From an uncultured Nitrososphaerales archaeon (GTDB lineage Archaea > Thermoproteota > Nitrososphaeria > Nitrososphaerales > JAAOZN01): a stretch of 5,507 nt of DNA. The notes under the pieces are model-generated. The model made no database searches, was not told the DNA's origin, and saw nothing but the letters and a program-made list of their open reading frames with translations. Numbering within the stretch: position 1 is the stretch's first letter; each line of letters starts with the position of its first letter. Position numbers and translations under genes: made by a program. Where the stretch lies: positions 1-5,507 of the forward strand of contig CALJAQ010000075.1 of the NCBI GenBank assembly GCA_938029515.1, written 5' to 3'. Shown in pieces: positions 5,137 to 5,507 of this stretch.

Positions 5137-5507
5137 TTGCGTGTAGCGGTCTACTACAATAACCAAGACATAAGAATAGAGGAAGTCGAGCAACCGAAGA
5201 TAGGCGCAGGGGAATTACTTATCAAAACTGAGGCATGCGGACTCTGCGGAACCGATGTGTTAGAATGGTATCGTAGAAGAAGAGCACCCTTAGTTCTCGG
5301 GCATGAAGCTACAGGTGTAGTAGTAGAAGTAGGAGAAGGTGTGGCAAAATATAAGCGTGGAGACCGAGTCTTTGCCTCACACCACGTGCCATGTGGTGTA
5401 TGTAAATACTGTCTCTCAGACAAGGAAACGGCTTGTGAAACTCTACATACAACAAACTACTACCCTGGAGGATTCTCACAATATATTAGGGTGCCTAAGA
5501 TAAACGT
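5137..5507 (+). CDS. Zinc-dependent alcohol/polyol dehydrogenase, MDR family (3' end cut by window edge)
   Basis: The first 123 codons of a medium-chain dehydrogenase, covering most of the GroES-like catalytic domain; the NAD(P)-binding Rossmann domain lies beyond the window. Visible features are an N-terminal strand RVAVYYNNQDIRIEEVEQP, the catalytic-zinc motif CGLCGTD (Cys37), GHEATG (55-60, His56 and Glu57), GDRVFASHHVPC (75-86) and the structural-zinc cluster C-x2-C-x2-C-x7-C at Cys86, Cys89, Cys92 and Cys100, followed by GGFSQYIRVP. The full structural-zinc lobe and the SHHVPCGVCKYC style suggest a polyol, threonine or sugar-alcohol dehydrogenase rather than a quinone oxidoreductase, but the substrate cannot be set from this half. 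Translation starts at TTG 5137 behind GAAGGT. The 14-base spacing from the aldolase gene suggests one transcript and perhaps one pathway, such as oxidation of a polyol or keto-sugar handled by the aldolase. Confidence 0.9.
   Translation, partial: MRVAVYYNNQDIRIEEVEQPKIGAGELLIKTEACGLCGTDVLEWYRRRRAPLVLGHEATGVVVEVGEGVAKYKRGDRVFASHHVPCGVCKYCLSDKETACETLHTTNYYPGGFSQYIRVPKIN

Noticed and set aside
5154..5423. Minus-strand open frame opposite the dehydrogenase
   Set aside because: The + strand here encodes the full catalytic and structural zinc motifs of an MDR dehydrogenase, so the opposite frame is a shadow.
1..5507. CRISPR arrays, tRNA or rRNA genes, insertion sequences, defence genes
   Set aside because: Coding sequence fills nearly all of the window, the gaps are 42, 44 and 14 bases, and no repeat arrays, transposase motifs or RNA structures were seen.

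Overview
The window is a gene-dense piece of an archaeal chromosome, probably from the TACK group (Thaumarchaeota/Aigarchaeota/Bathyarchaeota-like). I infer this from the archaeal-type ribosomal protein S2, the gene order S2 - Memo - mevalonate kinase - isopentenyl phosphate kinase - type 2 IPP isomerase (an arrangement I recall from many archaea), non-ATG starts and weak Shine-Dalgarno sites. The exact lineage cannot be fixed by eye. All seven genes lie on the + strand. There is no RNA gene, mobile element, CRISPR array or gap longer than about 45 bases.

Layout: (1) 2-613, 30S ribosomal protein S2, lacking only its first residues beyond the left edge. (2) 656-1510, a Memo-family metalloprotein with every expected metal-ligand motif. 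(3) 1511-2467 mevalonate kinase, 2449-3207 isopentenyl phosphate kinase and 3204-4283 FMN-dependent type 2 isopentenyl-diphosphate isomerase. These three abut or overlap each other and look translationally coupled. (4) After a 44-base gap, 4328-5122, a class I aldolase-fold protein closest to LsrF. (5) 14 bases later, the N-terminal part of a zinc-dependent medium-chain alcohol/polyol dehydrogenase that runs off the right edge.

The core is the phosphorylation and isomerisation half of the archaeal mevalonate pathway: mevalonate to mevalonate 5-phosphate, isopentenyl phosphate to IPP, and IPP to DMAPP, feeding archaeal lipid synthesis. The steps between mevalonate 5-phosphate and isopentenyl phosphate are not encoded here. 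The aldolase and dehydrogenase look like a second, sugar- or polyol-related unit.

I see no wholly new system. The points worth a second look are a glycine replacing the conserved His of the N-terminal RKxxH motif in the isomerase, the intact but unexplained Memo protein between translation and isoprenoid genes, the LsrF-like enzyme plus dehydrogenase next to lipid-precursor genes, and the use of non-ATG starts at the tight junctions only.
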